From: Pseudomonas flavescens
GTDB lineage: Bacteria > Pseudomonadota > Gammaproteobacteria > Pseudomonadales > Pseudomonadaceae
Direction of reading: 5' to 3'
DNA: 64,000 bases
NCBI RefSeq assembly: GCF_013408425.1
Contig: NZ_JACBYV010000001.1
Span: 5,704,001-5,768,000 of the forward strand
The notes beneath the pieces were generated by a model. The model was not told the DNA's origin, ran no database searches, and saw only the letters and a program-made list of their open reading frames with translations. Shown here piece after piece: positions 16,363 through 25,679 of this stretch (position 1 is the first letter of the stretch; the number at the start of each line of letters is the position of its first letter). The position numbers and the translations under genes are program-made.

Positions 16363-17147
16363 AAACCCACCCAGAGGCTGCTGCGCGTCGGCCCTGCTGC
16401 GTTAAAAACAGGCTCGGAATGCTCATTTACAAACTCGTAAACTCGAGTGCGAGCCCAGTCCGTTCCTCGCCTGTTTTTGCCTTGCATGGCTCTAGCTCGC
16501 GAGCCTCTGGGCGGGTTGCAGCTATCGCAATGTTCGCCATGTTCATGGCGTTGAGCCTTTGCGCGCGCGCCGAGCAAGCGCCCGGCCTGAACCCCGAGCA
16601 GTCGCAGATCTTCCGTGCCTGGTTCGTGCGGATCGCCCAGGAACAGCTGCGCCAGGGACCGAGCCCGCGCTGGCACCAGCAGGACTGTGTCGGCCTCGTT
16701 CGCTTCGCTGCCAACGAAGCGCTCAAGGTGCATGACGCCAAGTGGCTGCACGCCAATGGCCTGTCCAATCGCTACCTGCCGCCGGAGTTGGAACTGGACG
16801 ATGCTCAGCGCCGTCTGGCGCAGAACTGGCAGCAGGGCGGCGGCAAGCAGGGCCCCTACGTCAATGCGATCAAGATGATCCAGTTCAACAGCCAGTTGGT
16901 CGGCCGCGATCTGAACCAGGCCCGTCCCGGCGACCTGATGTTCTTCGATCAGGGCGACGACCAGCACCTGATGATCTGGATGGGCCGCGACATCGTTTAC
17001 CACACCGGCACCACCACTCCCACGGATAACGGCATGCGTGCCGTCAGCCTGCAACAACTCATGACATGGAAGGACACCCGATGGATACCCGACGACGCCA
17101 ACCCCAACTTTATCGGCATCTATCGGCTGAATTTCCTCGCGCGATGA
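16347..17147 (+). CDS. magC: MagC: DUF1175 protein (YfaT-like), NlpC/P60-like, with repeat-derived N-terminal insert
   Basis: Third mag gene. 266 aa if started at the ATG at 16347, which overlaps the end of magB. After MALPVKTH the frame runs through about 47 codons of an inserted repeat, then reaches a normal signal-peptide core ([19 protein letters not shown]). The domain downstream has DCVGLVRF (Cys114) and [17 protein letters not shown] (His207), spaced and framed like the Cys and His of NlpC/P60 peptidases. An ATG at 16530 inside the signal peptide is an alternative start but has no visible SD. The stop overlaps the magD ATG. Confidence 0.78.
   Translation: MALPVKTHPEAAARRPCCVKNRLGMLIYKLVNSSASPVRSSPVFALHGSSSRASGRVAAIAMFAMFMALSLCARAEQAPGLNPEQSQIFRAWFVRIAQEQLRQGPSPRWHQQDCVGLVRFAANEALKVHDAKWLHANGLSNRYLPPELELDDAQRRLAQNWQQGGGKQGPYVNAIKMIQFNSQLVGRDLNQARPGDLMFFDQGDDQHLMIWMGRDIVYHTGTTTPTDNGMRAVSLQQLMTWKDTRWIPDDANPNFIGIYRLNFLAR
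16371..16510. repeat. About 140-bp MITE-like repeat inserted in the 5' end of magC
   Basis: Bounded by CCAGAGGC (16371-16378) and its complement GCCTCTGG (16503-16510), with inner arms AAAAACAGGC (16404-16413) and GCCTGTTTTT (16469-16478). The centre is an imperfect palindrome rich in CTCG/CGAG. Removing 141 bases joins MALPVKTH directly to RVAAIAMF in frame and restores an ordinary signal peptide. I recall similar sequences dispersed in other Pseudomonas genomes; no other copy was noticed in this window. Confidence 0.65.
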
Positions 17148-20100
17148 ACCGCCTGCTGGCTGTCGCGCTGCTGGCCCTGCTGCCTCTGGCTGCTCAGGCG
17201 GAGGACGAGGTGCCGGCGAGCAACTACACGCCGCTGTCCGGCGAGTCGTTCTTCCTGCTCGCCGACTCGAGCTTCGCCGCCGACGAAGTGGCCACGGTAC
17301 GCCTCGAGGCGCCAGGCCGTGATTACCGCCGCTATCGCATGGAAGGCTACGGCGGGGTGGACATGCGCCTGTACCGCATCGAGCAGCCGCTGGAGTTTCT
17401 CAAGCGCCAGAAGAATCTGCACCGCGTGGTTGCCGAGGGCCAGTTCAAGGGGGAGGGGCTGTCCAATACCCTGTCCTACCTGTGGGACAACTGGTACCGC
17501 AAATCCCGTCGGGTGATGCAGCGTGCCTTCTCCTACGAGTCGCGCAAGCAGGTCACCGAGGAAGCGCCGGAGCTGAAGATGGGCCGCGCCATCGCCGCGC
17601 CCACCGAGTACACCCCGCAGGTGCAGTTCGCGCCGATGAAGGGGCTGCCGCTGGTGGCCGAGTTCCGCTATCCGTTGTGGGAAGCCAAGCCCATCGAGCC
17701 GCCAGCGGGCGTCGACCTGTCCGGCTCGTCGAGCAACTTCGTCAGTGTCGCACCGGGTAACGTCTACGTGCCGCTGGGCAAGCTGGAGCCGGGCCTGTAC
17801 CTGGCCGAGGCGATCATCGGCAAGTACCGCGCCACTACCGTGGTGTTCGTTTCCAACACCGTGGCGGTGAGCAAGATCGCCGGTGGTGAACTGCTGGTGT
17901 GGACGGCCGACAAGCATCAGGGCACGCCAGTGGCGGATGCCAAGCTGCTGTGGAGCGATGGCCTGGGTGTGATGACCAGTGGCAAGACCGACGCACAAGG
18001 CTTGCTGCGCCTCGGCCATGCCAGCCCGGAGCGCTCCTACGTGATCGGCGAGGACGCCCAGGGCGGTGTGTTCGTGTCCGAAAACTTCTACTACGACAGC
18101 GAAATCTACGACACCAAGCTCTACGCCTTCACTGATCGCCCGCTGTACCGCCCCGGCGACTGGGTAGAGGTGAAGATCGTCGGCCGTGAGTTCAAGAACT
18201 CCAGTGATTCGGTGGCGGCCGGTACCGCGCCGATCAGTCTCAGCGTGCTGGACGCCAACGGCACCGTGCTGCAGACCCAGACGCTGGATTTCGACGGCGC
18301 CCGTGGCGGCCAGGGCCGCTTCCAGCTGCCGGACAACGCCGTGGCAGGCGGTTACGAGCTGCGCTTCGCCTACCGTGATCAGCTGTACAGCAGCGCCTTC
18401 CGGGTGGCCGAGTACATCAAACCGCACTTCGAAGTGTCGCTGGATCTGGACAAGCCGGACTTGCGCACCGGTGAGCCGGTCAAGGGCGCCCTGGTGCTTC
18501 TCTACCCGGATGGCAAGCCGGTGGTGGACGCCAAGGTGCAGTTGAGCCTGCGTGCCCAGCAGCTGTCGATGGTCGATAACGAGCTGCAGTACCTCGGCCA
18601 GTTCCCGGTCGAGCTGGCCAGCAGCGAAGTGAGCACCGATAGCCAGGGCCGCGCCGTGCTCGACCTGCCGGCCGCCGACAAGCCCAGCCGCTACCTGCTC
18701 AGCGTGTTCGCCAGCGATGGTGCCGCCTACCGGGTCAAGACCAGCAAGGAAATCCTCATCGAACGCGGTGCCGCGCGCTACCGCCTGAGTGCGCCACAGC
18801 GCTTCAGCTCGGCCGGTCAGGCCGTCAGTTTCAGCTACCGCAGCGAGGGTGACAGCGAGCGGCGCCCGGCTCGTTACGACTGGGTGCGCCTGGAGGATCA
18901 GAGCACCGGCAACGGCGAGCTGGCGGCGGATGCCAAGGGCTTCGAGCTGAACTTCGAACGCCCCGGTACCTACAGCGTCACCCTCAAGGACAGCAGCGGC
19001 CTGATTCTCGGCGCCACCGGCCATTCGGTCAGTGGCGAGGGCGTCAAATCCGTCGCCGGCACCATCGAGATCGTGCTCGACAAGGCCGAGTACCAGGCCG
19101 GTGAAGAAGCCCTGGCGCTGATCACGTTCCCGGAGCCGGTCAGCGATGCGCTGCTGACCCTGGAACGTGACAAGGTCGAGGCCACTGCGCTGCTCTCCAA
19201 GGGCGGCGACTGGCTCAAGCTCGAGCGCCTGTCCGACACCCAGTACCGCGCGCGTATTCCGGTCGGCAAGACCTTCTCGCCGAACATCACCTTCTCGGCG
19301 CTGTACACCCGCGGTGGTGACTACAGCTTCCAGAACGCGGGCATCAAGGTCGCTACGCCGCAGATCGACATCGCCATCAAGGCCGACAGGGAAGTGGTGG
19401 AGCCGGGCGACCTGGTCACCGTCGAGCTGAGCACCCTGTTCGAAGGCAAGCCGGTACCGACGCGTCTGACGGTCAGCGTGGTGGACGAGATGATCTACGC
19501 CTTGCAGCCGGAAATCGCCCCGGGCATCGATCAGTTCTTCTATCACCCACGGCGCAACAACGTGCGCACCAGTGCCAGCCTGTCGTTCATCAGCTATGAC
19601 CTGGCCCTGCCGGGTACGCCAAGTGCACCGGGCCGCGCCAACCGCAGCGAGCGGGGCGTCAAGGTACTGGAGCGGCCACGCCGTGAAGAGGTCGACACCG
19701 CTTCCTGGCAGCCGGATCTGGTCACCGATGCGGACGGCAAGGCACGTTTCAGCTTCCGCATGCCCGACTCGCTGACCCGCTGGCGCATCACCGCCCGTGC
19801 GGTGAGCGCGGACGGGCAGGTTGGTCAGAAGCGTCAGTTCGTGCGCTCGGAGAAGCCGCTGTACCTGAAGTGGAGCGGCCCGAGCCGCTTCCGGGTCGGC
19901 GACAAGCCGGCACTTGGGCTGTTCGCCTTCAATCAGGGCGAAGCGGGCAGCAAAGCGGAACTGCTGATCCGTCATGGTGAGCAGCAACAGCGCCGTGAAG
20001 TGGTATTGGCCAAGGGCATCAACTACCTGCCCGTCGAGGACTCGGTGATCGCCGCGGGTGATTTCAGTGCCGAGCTGCGCCAGGGCGACAAGGTGGCCGA

Positions 20101-21673
20101 TGCGCTGGCCGTGAATCTGCGCACTGTCGCGGCGGGCTGGCAGCAGGTGCGCAGCACGCGCCTGTCAGCTTTCCCGGGCAGCACGGCGTTGCAGCTGCCC
20201 GCCGATGCCAGTCAGGTACAGGTGCGCCTGGATGACAGCGGCGTCGGCCTGTTCGGTGCGGCGCTGGACGATCTGCTCGCCTACCCCTATGGCGGTGTCG
20301 AGCAGACAGCAAGCCGTCTGCTGCCGCTGAGCCTGGCCTACCCGACCCTGGCGGCAGGCGAGCCGCGGATCAAGGATCGCCTGCGTCTGGTCATGCAGAA
20401 CAGCCGCCTGCGCCTGGTGCAGATGGCCGGGCCGGAAGCGACCTTCACCTGGTGGGGCGGCGATGCCGATGGCGACGCCTTCCTCACCGCCTACGCTTAT
20501 TTCGCCGACTGGCACGCCAGCCGTGCGTTGGCGATCCCGTTGCCGCCCGAGCACTGGCAGCGTCTGCTGGAGCTGTATGCCAAACGCGCTCAGGACACGC
20601 CATTGCTGCAGCGCGCGCTGATCATCGCGTTCTCCCGAGACATGGGCTTGCCGGTGAAAACCCTGCTCGAAGGGCTGGTCTATGACCTGGCCGCAGCGGG
20701 CGAGGGCGAGGAAGCGGTGCTCGGCGAGGGTGACAGCCTGGTGATGGCGGCACCGGATTCCGCGCTCGGTCTGGCGATTGCCCGCGAGCTGGGCGTCAAG
20801 CTGGCGCAGCGCGCTGGCGTGCCGGTATCGGATGAGCTGCTCGCGCAGATGGAGGCTGTTCGTGGGCGTCTCGCCGAGAGCCAGTCACCCTTCGTCGATG
20901 CCGTCGGTCTGTATCTGGATGGCCCGGATCGCCAGCGGGCCCAGCGCCTGCTCGGCGAGCTGGCGCCTGCCCAGGCAGGCCTGGAGCGCGCTTTGGCGCT
21001 GACCTGGCTGCAGCCGTCGCTGGACCTGCGTAGCACGCAGCCTGCGTTGGTGCTGGAAGGCGACTGGCGGGCCGTGGAGGGGGCGACTGGCGAAACCTAC
21101 TGGCAATGGAACGGCGCTCAGCCGCCCCAGGCTTTGCTGTTGGCCGGTGACCTGGATCAGCCAAGCGATGTGCGCCTCGACTACCAGAGCGCCCAGGCGG
21201 CGCCAAGCAATGTGCCGGTGACCTTGAAACGGCGGCTGCTGCGCCTGGTGCCGAGCGACAAGGCGTTCGAGTTCCGCGCCGAGGAAGTCGGCAAGGACGA
21301 GATCTCCAGTGCCGACCTGTATCTGGACGAAGTGACCCTGAGCAGCGAATCCGAGCAGACCCTGCGCTACGGCATGCTGGAAGTGCCGCTGCCACCGGGC
21401 GCCGATGTGGAACGTACCACCTGGGGCATTCAGGTAAGCGGCCTGGGTGGCGATGAAGCCTCGGCGCTGGAGAAGGCGCGCAACGAGCCGGGCGAGCTGA
21501 GCTACGCCGTACCGGTGGACAGCCTGCAGGGCGAACTGGTGTTGCGCCATCTGGTGCGTTTCTCGCAGAAGGGTGAGTTCGTACTGCCGCCGGCCCGCTA
21601 CGTGCGCCTCTACGCTCCAGGCCAGCAAGCACTGGAGGCTGAACCCGCGCTGCAGAAGGTAACCGTTGAGTAA
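17144..21673 (+). CDS. magD: MagD: periplasmic alpha-2-macroglobulin homologue
   Basis: 1509 aa from the ATG at 17144, chosen because it overlaps the magC stop (ATGA) and begins the signal peptide [19 protein letters not shown]. The body has macroglobulin-like beta domains, the [15 protein letters not shown] segment typical of bacterial A2M proteins, the [14 protein letters not shown] region and the alpha-helical TED-like domain. Where thioester-type relatives have GCxEQ this protein has GGVEQ (Gly1051), so it cannot form the covalent thioester. It belongs to the YfaS type. P. aeruginosa MagD binds elastase and is held in a complex with MagA, MagB and MagF. It probably shields the periplasm from foreign proteases. 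Confidence 0.94.
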   Translation: MNRLLAVALLALLPLAAQAEDEVPASNYTPLSGESFFLLADSSFAADEVATVRLEAPGRDYRRYRMEGYGGVDMRLYRIEQPLEFLKRQKNLHRVVAEGQFKGEGLSNTLSYLWDNWYRKSRRVMQRAFSYESRKQVTEEAPELKMGRAIAAPTEYTPQVQFAPMKGLPLVAEFRYPLWEAKPIEPPAGVDLSGSSSNFVSVAPGNVYVPLGKLEPGLYLAEAIIGKYRATTVVFVSNTVAVSKIAGGELLVWTADKHQGTPVADAKLLWSDGLGVMTSGKTDAQGLLRLGHASPERSYVIGEDAQGGVFVSENFYYDSEIYDTKLYAFTDRPLYRPGDWVEVKIVGREFKNSSDSVAAGTAPISLSVLDANGTVLQTQTLDFDGARGGQGRFQLPDNAVAGGYELRFAYRDQLYSSAFRVAEYIKPHFEVSLDLDKPDLRTGEPVKGALVLLYPDGKPVVDAKVQLSLRAQQLSMVDNELQYLGQFPVELASSEVSTDSQGRAVLDLPAADKPSRYLLSVFASDGAAYRVKTSKEILIERGAARYRLSAPQRFSSAGQAVSFSYRSEGDSERRPARYDWVRLEDQSTGNGELAADAKGFELNFERPGTYSVTLKDSSGLILGATGHSVSGEGVKSVAGTIEIVLDKAEYQAGEEALALITFPEPVSDALLTLERDKVEATALLSKGGDWLKLERLSDTQYRARIPVGKTFSPNITFSALYTRGGDYSFQNAGIKVATPQIDIAIKADREVVEPGDLVTVELSTLFEGKPVPTRLTVSVVDEMIYALQPEIAPGIDQFFYHPRRNNVRTSASLSFISYDLALPGTPSAPGRANRSERGVKVLERPRREEVDTASWQPDLVTDADGKARFSFRMPDSLTRWRITARAVSADGQVGQKRQFVRSEKPLYLKWSGPSRFRVGDKPALGLFAFNQGEAGSKAELLIRHGEQQQRREVVLAKGINYLPVEDSVIAAGDFSAELRQGDKVADALAVNLRTVAAGWQQVRSTRLSAFPGSTALQLPADASQVQVRLDDSGVGLFGAALDDLLAYPYGGVEQTASRLLPLSLAYPTLAAGEPRIKDRLRLVMQNSRLRLVQMAGPEATFTWWGGDADGDAFLTAYAYFADWHASRALAIPLPPEHWQRLLELYAKRAQDTPLLQRALIIAFSRDMGLPVKTLLEGLVYDLAAAGEGEEAVLGEGDSLVMAAPDSALGLAIARELGVKLAQRAGVPVSDELLAQMEAVRGRLAESQSPFVDAVGLYLDGPDRQRAQRLLGELAPAQAGLERALALTWLQPSLDLRSTQPALVLEGDWRAVEGATGETYWQWNGAQPPQALLLAGDLDQPSDVRLDYQSAQAAPSNVPVTLKRRLLRLVPSDKAFEFRAEEVGKDEISSADLYLDEVTLSSESEQTLRYGMLEVPLPPGADVERTTWGIQVSGLGGDEASALEKARNEPGELSYAVPVDSLQGELVLRHLVRFSQKGEFVLPPARYVRLYAPGQQALEAEPALQKVTVE

Positions 21674-23321
21674 GTACGGCTTGCTCGCTTCGCTGGCCTT
21701 GCTATCCGCTTTCTCAGGGCCGGCAATGGCAGCCGAAGCGCCGCTGTCGCTGGCCTGGCAACGGGCCGATGGCAGCGAGCTGCTGCGCTTGGACGAGCAG
21801 CGGCTGCTCAGCCGCGAACCCTTATCCGAGAACCTGCAGGCGCCGCTGGGCAGCCTGTGGAAGCTGTTCGTCTATGCCTATCTGGTCGACACCAGGCAGC
21901 CGGATAACGGCTATCAGTGCCGTGGGCAGGACAAGGAAGAGGTCTATTGCTGCAACCCGGGCGGGCGCATCGACCGGGATCAGGCGCTGGTCAAATCCTG
22001 CGGCTTGTATTTCGAGCAGCAGAATCTGCAACTGGCCGAAGATGACTGGTCGCGTTACTGGCAGGCTCGAAAGGCGCCGAGCTGGATCAGCGAGCGCCAG
22101 CGCCTGGCAGCGGATACCCGCGTTTCGGTTCAGCAATTGCTGACGCAACTCGGGCAATTGCCGGCCCAGGCCGATGCCCGCAAGGTGCTGCTGGACGTGG
22201 TGCTGGGCGGCGACGGCTCGACCATCAGCGCCCTGGGCAGCCGGCTGCGGGTAAAAACCTGGAGCTGGCTGGCCGATGGCGATCCCCAGGCTCGTCAGGG
22301 CGGTTTCGCCGGTTGGCTGGCCGATGGCACGCCGGTCTGGAGCGGCGGCTCGGGCACCAGCAGCATGGTGCTCAAGCGGCATGCCGAGTCGCTTGGCCAG
22401 GTACTGCCTGCGGGGTGGCCGCGCGAGGCCGGCAGCTGCGTCGAGGTACGCCTGTTCGCCCGCTATCCTCTGCGCCAGATACGCCGTGAGGGTAATGACG
22501 TGGCCGTTGAGCCGGGTGTGCTGAATGGTCGTTACGAGGTCGAGTTCGCCAACGGCAATCGCCTGCCCATCGAAAGCCATGGTGAGCTGTTTCTCGAACG
22601 TTCCGACGAGGGACTGCAACTGACCGCTCACCTGGATCGCGAAGATTATGTCGCCCGTGTACTGGATCGCGAAGCATCGGCGCAGCCCGCCGAAGCCGCC
22701 AAGGCTCTGGCCATCGCTGCCCGTACCTACCTGCTGCAGAGCGCCGGGCGTCGCGGCGAATGTCTGCGTATCGACGACAGCAGCGCCAGTCAGCGGGTGG
22801 CGCCGCGCCCGGCCAGTCAGGGCGCACGGGATATCGCCGCGTGGACGGCCGACCTGGTGCTGGCCGGCACCCCTGTGACCTATCACACGACCCAACCCGG
22901 CCCTGATCGCCTGGCCTGGACGCAGGCCGTCGAGCAGGCTGGCAGCGGCCTGCGTTATGACGCCATCCTGGCCCGCGCCTTTCCTCGCGCCACGCTGAGC
23001 CGCTGGGACAAACCGGTAGCGGCTTGCCAACCGCTTGCCGCCGCCGAACAGTGGCTGCGCAAGCAGCGCCGCGACTGGCGTCCGCGCCTGGATCGCGAAC
23101 CGGGCTACGAGGAAATCCAGCAGTTCACCGTGTGCCAGCTGGCGTCTGGCCGGCCCTATGTGGATCGCGAGCGGCAACGGATCTTCGTGCGCGGCTTCTT
23201 CTCGTTGCAAGACCGCCTCGACCTGACCCACGAGTACCTGCACCTGGCATTCATCGCTCACCCCAATGGACAGGACGAGGCCTATGTCGAAGGCCTCGCC
23301 CGCACCCTGTTACTGGAATGA
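21666..23321 (+). CDS. magE: MagE: DUF2300 protein (YfaQ-like) with three cryptic enzyme-like modules
   Basis: 551 aa, started at TTG 21666 with GAAGG six bases upstream, overlapping the end of magD by eight bases. Signal peptide to about residue 22. By eye it contains [14 protein letters not shown] (Ser63-x-x-Lys66) and LVKSCGLYF (111-113), as in penicillin-binding/beta-lactamase serine enzymes, with RVKTWSW (197-198) where KTG would be. It then has [13 protein letters not shown] (Glu336) and [13 protein letters not shown], like SpoIID/LytB, and a C-terminal HEYLH (522-526) with Glu542, a gluzincin-type zinc motif. Function has not been assigned in the family. Confidence 0.85.
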   Translation: MSKYGLLASLALLSAFSGPAMAAEAPLSLAWQRADGSELLRLDEQRLLSREPLSENLQAPLGSLWKLFVYAYLVDTRQPDNGYQCRGQDKEEVYCCNPGGRIDRDQALVKSCGLYFEQQNLQLAEDDWSRYWQARKAPSWISERQRLAADTRVSVQQLLTQLGQLPAQADARKVLLDVVLGGDGSTISALGSRLRVKTWSWLADGDPQARQGGFAGWLADGTPVWSGGSGTSSMVLKRHAESLGQVLPAGWPREAGSCVEVRLFARYPLRQIRREGNDVAVEPGVLNGRYEVEFANGNRLPIESHGELFLERSDEGLQLTAHLDREDYVARVLDREASAQPAEAAKALAIAARTYLLQSAGRRGECLRIDDSSASQRVAPRPASQGARDIAAWTADLVLAGTPVTYHTTQPGPDRLAWTQAVEQAGSGLRYDAILARAFPRATLSRWDKPVAACQPLAAAEQWLRKQRRDWRPRLDREPGYEEIQQFTVCQLASGRPYVDRERQRIFVRGFFSLQDRLDLTHEYLHLAFIAHPNGQDEAYVEGLARTLLLE

Positions 23322-23325
23322 CATC

Positions 23326-24120
23326 ATGGCTCTGATCAATCCCCGTTTCGTTCTCTGCCTGACCTTGCTGCCGCTCTGCGCGCTGGCCGAAGTGAGCCTC
23401 GATACACCGCGCAGTGGCTGGCGCGAAGGAGGGGCAGACGGCGCCCAGTTCATGCAGCAGGTCAACTACCCGGCATCAAGCGTCAACAGTGCCGCCAATC
23501 AGGCCGATACCGCCCGCATCAAGGGCGCGATCAGCAAGTTGGAGAAAGATGGCAAGGCACCCGGTCGCCTGGTGGTCAACGGTGTCAGCATGCCGCTGAA
23601 GATCGCCGAAGACGGCAGCTTCGATCGCCCCTTCGTATTCTCGGAGGGCAGCAACAACGTCGAGGTGCGCAGCCCCGATGGCGGGCAGCGTCGCCGCGTG
23701 CAGTTCTACAACAACGGCAGCGGCGAAACCCCGGCGCGCTTGCGGGTGGTGCTGTCCTGGGACAGCGACAACACCGACCTCGACCTGCATTTGGTGACAC
23801 CCGATGGTGGCCACGTCTGGTACGGCGACCGTTCCCTGGCCAACGGTGCAGCCCTGGATGTGGACGTGACCACCGGCTACGGCCCGGAGATGATCGCCAC
23901 GCCAACGCCGCTCAAGGGCCAGTACCTGGTGTACGTGAATTACTACGGCGGCGGTTACAGCTACGACGACGGCGAGAGCACTGCCCAGCAGATTCTCACC
24001 ACCGGGCAGATCACCGTGATCAGCGAAGAGGGCACGGTCAACGAAAAACAGCAGAGTTTCCTCGTACCGATGCGTACACCGGGCGAGTTGACGCTGGTGA
24101 AAAGCTTCAGCTATCCATAG
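23326..24120 (+). CDS. magF: MagF: exported DUF2135 protein (YfaP-like)
   Basis: 264 aa from the ATG at 23326, four bases after magE, chosen because it begins the signal peptide MALINPRFVLCLTLLPLCALA. The DUF2135 domain matches MagA: TPARLRVVLSWDSDNTDLDLHLV, GYGPEMIATPTPLKGQYLVYVNYYG and TVNEKQQSFLVPMRTPGELTLVKSF. P. aeruginosa MagF is in the MagD complex. It is last in the operon. The two DUF2135 proteins at the two operon ends probably arose by duplication and may occupy different sites of one complex. Confidence 0.88.
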   Translation: MALINPRFVLCLTLLPLCALAEVSLDTPRSGWREGGADGAQFMQQVNYPASSVNSAANQADTARIKGAISKLEKDGKAPGRLVVNGVSMPLKIAEDGSFDRPFVFSEGSNNVEVRSPDGGQRRRVQFYNNGSGETPARLRVVLSWDSDNTDLDLHLVTPDGGHVWYGDRSLANGAALDVDVTTGYGPEMIATPTPLKGQYLVYVNYYGGGYSYDDGESTAQQILTTGQITVISEEGTVNEKQQSFLVPMRTPGELTLVKSFSYP

Positions 24121-24160
24121 CCGCCCGTCTGCCCGTTCTCTCTCGATAGCCTCCTGGAGG

Positions 24161-24194
24161 AGCCCGCTTGCAGCCAGCAAGCGAATGGCGGGCT
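24161..24194. other. Stem-loop after the mag operon
   Basis: AGCCCGC (24161-24167) pairs with GCGGGCT (24188-24194), with an inner GCTTGC/GCAAGC pairing. Only TTC follows, so it is a weak terminator candidate or an mRNA 3'-end stabiliser. Confidence 0.5.
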
Positions 24195-24306
24195 TCAGCA
24201 TGGTTGGCAGGATCACCTGTCAACGCTGGCATTTAATATCAAAAAAAGCTTATCCACTCTTCATTATTATTCGTTTGATGAAGCCTTCTTCGTTCGTCAC
24301 ACTCCG

Positions 24307-24353
24307 TTGCATTGTCCGAATCGGTTTCTCTGCTGAAGCGGACAAGGTTGCAA
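24307..24353. promoter_or_regulatory. Inverted repeat in the leader of the HPP gene
   Basis: TTGCA-TTGTCCG (24307-24318) and CGGACAA-GGT-TGCAA (24339-24353) pair with a three-base bulge, about 100 bases before the HPP start. It could be a leader hairpin or a protein-binding palindrome. No family was recognised. Confidence 0.4.
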
Positions 24354-24456
24354 ACAGACGATTCCATCATCCAGGGACGGATACTCCTGCCAGCCGCCTA
24401 TGGCGGTACACAGCGGGCCTTTCACGTGAGAGGCTCGATCTTTTCGACGATACCCG

Positions 24457-25590
24457 ATGAAATCCTCAGCGCATTTTCCCCAGTGGCTGTCTGCCTTACT
24501 GCCGGATTCCCTGCACACCCGACCTCGTGAATGGAGCCGCGCCGCGCTTGGTGCCGCGACGGGTTTTCTGTTCAGCACCTGGGTGTGCAGCCATCTGTTC
24601 GGCCTGCACATGACGGTGCATTTTTCCGGGCCACTGGCGGCCTCGGCCGTGCTGTTGTTCGCAGTCTCTTCCGGCGCGCTGGCGCAGCCCTGGTCGATCC
24701 TCGGCAGCTACCTGTGTGCCTGCGTGGTCGCACTGACGATCACCCACTTCATCGATCACAGCCTGGTCGGTGCCGCGCTGGCCTTGGGCCTGAGTCTGCT
24801 GCTGATGTGTCCGCTGCGCTGCCTGCATCCGCCGGCGGGTGCCATCGCCTTCTGCATGGTGTTCGCCACGCCTGCGCCCGGTGAGCCGTTCTGGCAGCCG
24901 GCGCTGGTGGCGATGACCGCCGGCCTCGGTCTGCTGGCCTGCGCGCTGCTCTACAACAACCTGACACGCATGCCTTACCCTCGCCCGCACCCGGGAGCGT
25001 CCACGCTGCACCGCACCCGCGACCCGCTGCCCAGCGAACGTGCCGGCATCAAGGCGGGCGATCTGGATCACGCCCTGGACGAGCTTGGCGCCTTCGTCGA
25101 TGTCACCCGTGAAGACCTCGAGCTGATCGTGCGCAGCACCGAGAAGCATGCCCTGCGCCGCAGCATGGGGGATATTCGGGCCGGGCAGATGATGTCCCGC
25201 GACCTGGTTCATGCCGCCCCCGCAACCCCTGTCGCCAAGGGCCTTTACCTGCTTACCCACCACCAGCTCAAGGCCTTGCCGATTCTCGACCGTGACAAGC
25301 GACTGGTGGGCATCGTCAGCCTGGTCGATCTGGTCAGCGCTCTGCGTTCCAGGCGCTTCAATCTGCGCGCGATGCTCGGTCTGCAAAAGAAGCAGGTACT
25401 GGGCGAGCTGATGACATCGCCCGTGCAGTCGGTGGATGTCGATGCCCATGTCGTCGACCTGATTGCATTGCTCTCCGACGAAGGCCTGCATTGCCTGCCG
25501 GTACTGGACGACGGGGCTCTGGTCGGGATGATCACCCAGACCGATCTGGTCGCGGCACTGCACCGCGATCTGCTCAGGCATCTGAATTGA
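24457..25590 (+). CDS. HPP-family membrane protein with C-terminal CBS domain pair
   Basis: 377 aa. Residues about 25-170 form the HPP domain with four to five membrane helices and the family motif LHPPAGAIAF. After a charged linker (about 175-235) come two CBS motifs: GQMMSRDLVHAAPATPVAKGL..LPILDRDKRLVGIVSLVDLV and GELMTSPVQSVDVDAHV..LPVLDDGALVGMITQTDLV. HPP proteins are linked to nitrite transport in plants and cyanobacteria; the CBS pair suggests adenylate-ligand control. No SD is seen before the chosen ATG. The LysR gene downstream may regulate or be unrelated. Confidence 0.87.
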   Translation: MKSSAHFPQWLSALLPDSLHTRPREWSRAALGAATGFLFSTWVCSHLFGLHMTVHFSGPLAASAVLLFAVSSGALAQPWSILGSYLCACVVALTITHFIDHSLVGAALALGLSLLLMCPLRCLHPPAGAIAFCMVFATPAPGEPFWQPALVAMTAGLGLLACALLYNNLTRMPYPRPHPGASTLHRTRDPLPSERAGIKAGDLDHALDELGAFVDVTREDLELIVRSTEKHALRRSMGDIRAGQMMSRDLVHAAPATPVAKGLYLLTHHQLKALPILDRDKRLVGIVSLVDLVSALRSRRFNLRAMLGLQKKQVLGELMTSPVQSVDVDAHVVDLIALLSDEGLHCLPVLDDGALVGMITQTDLVAALHRDLLRHLN

Positions 25591-25679
25591 TGCATCGAAT
25601 GATTCGACCTGCCCCCTTACACTGCGCATCGGATCAGGCTTGAGGAGTCGCCGGCGCCAATCGCGCTGGCTCAGCGAAG

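Larger units (their letters stand above)
24121..24456. other. 336-base intergenic region between mag and the HPP gene
   Basis: No gene seen. It contains a stem-loop just after magF, then an A/T-rich island at about 24230-24290 (TTTAATATC, CATTATTATTCG) that stands out from the GC-rich surroundings and may hold the HPP promoter, then an inverted repeat at 24307-24353. Confidence 0.6.

Noticed and set aside
17066..17143. N-terminal extension of magD to an upstream ATG
   Set aside because: It would place 26 polar residues before an ideal signal peptide and overlap magC by 80 bases. The ATG at 17144 with ATGA overlap is better.
17120..19987. 955-codon open frame on the minus strand opposite magD
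   Set aside because: GC-rich third positions keep antisense frames open. The product is low-complexity (R, A, G, H, Q) with no family features, while magD on the plus strand is a clear gene.
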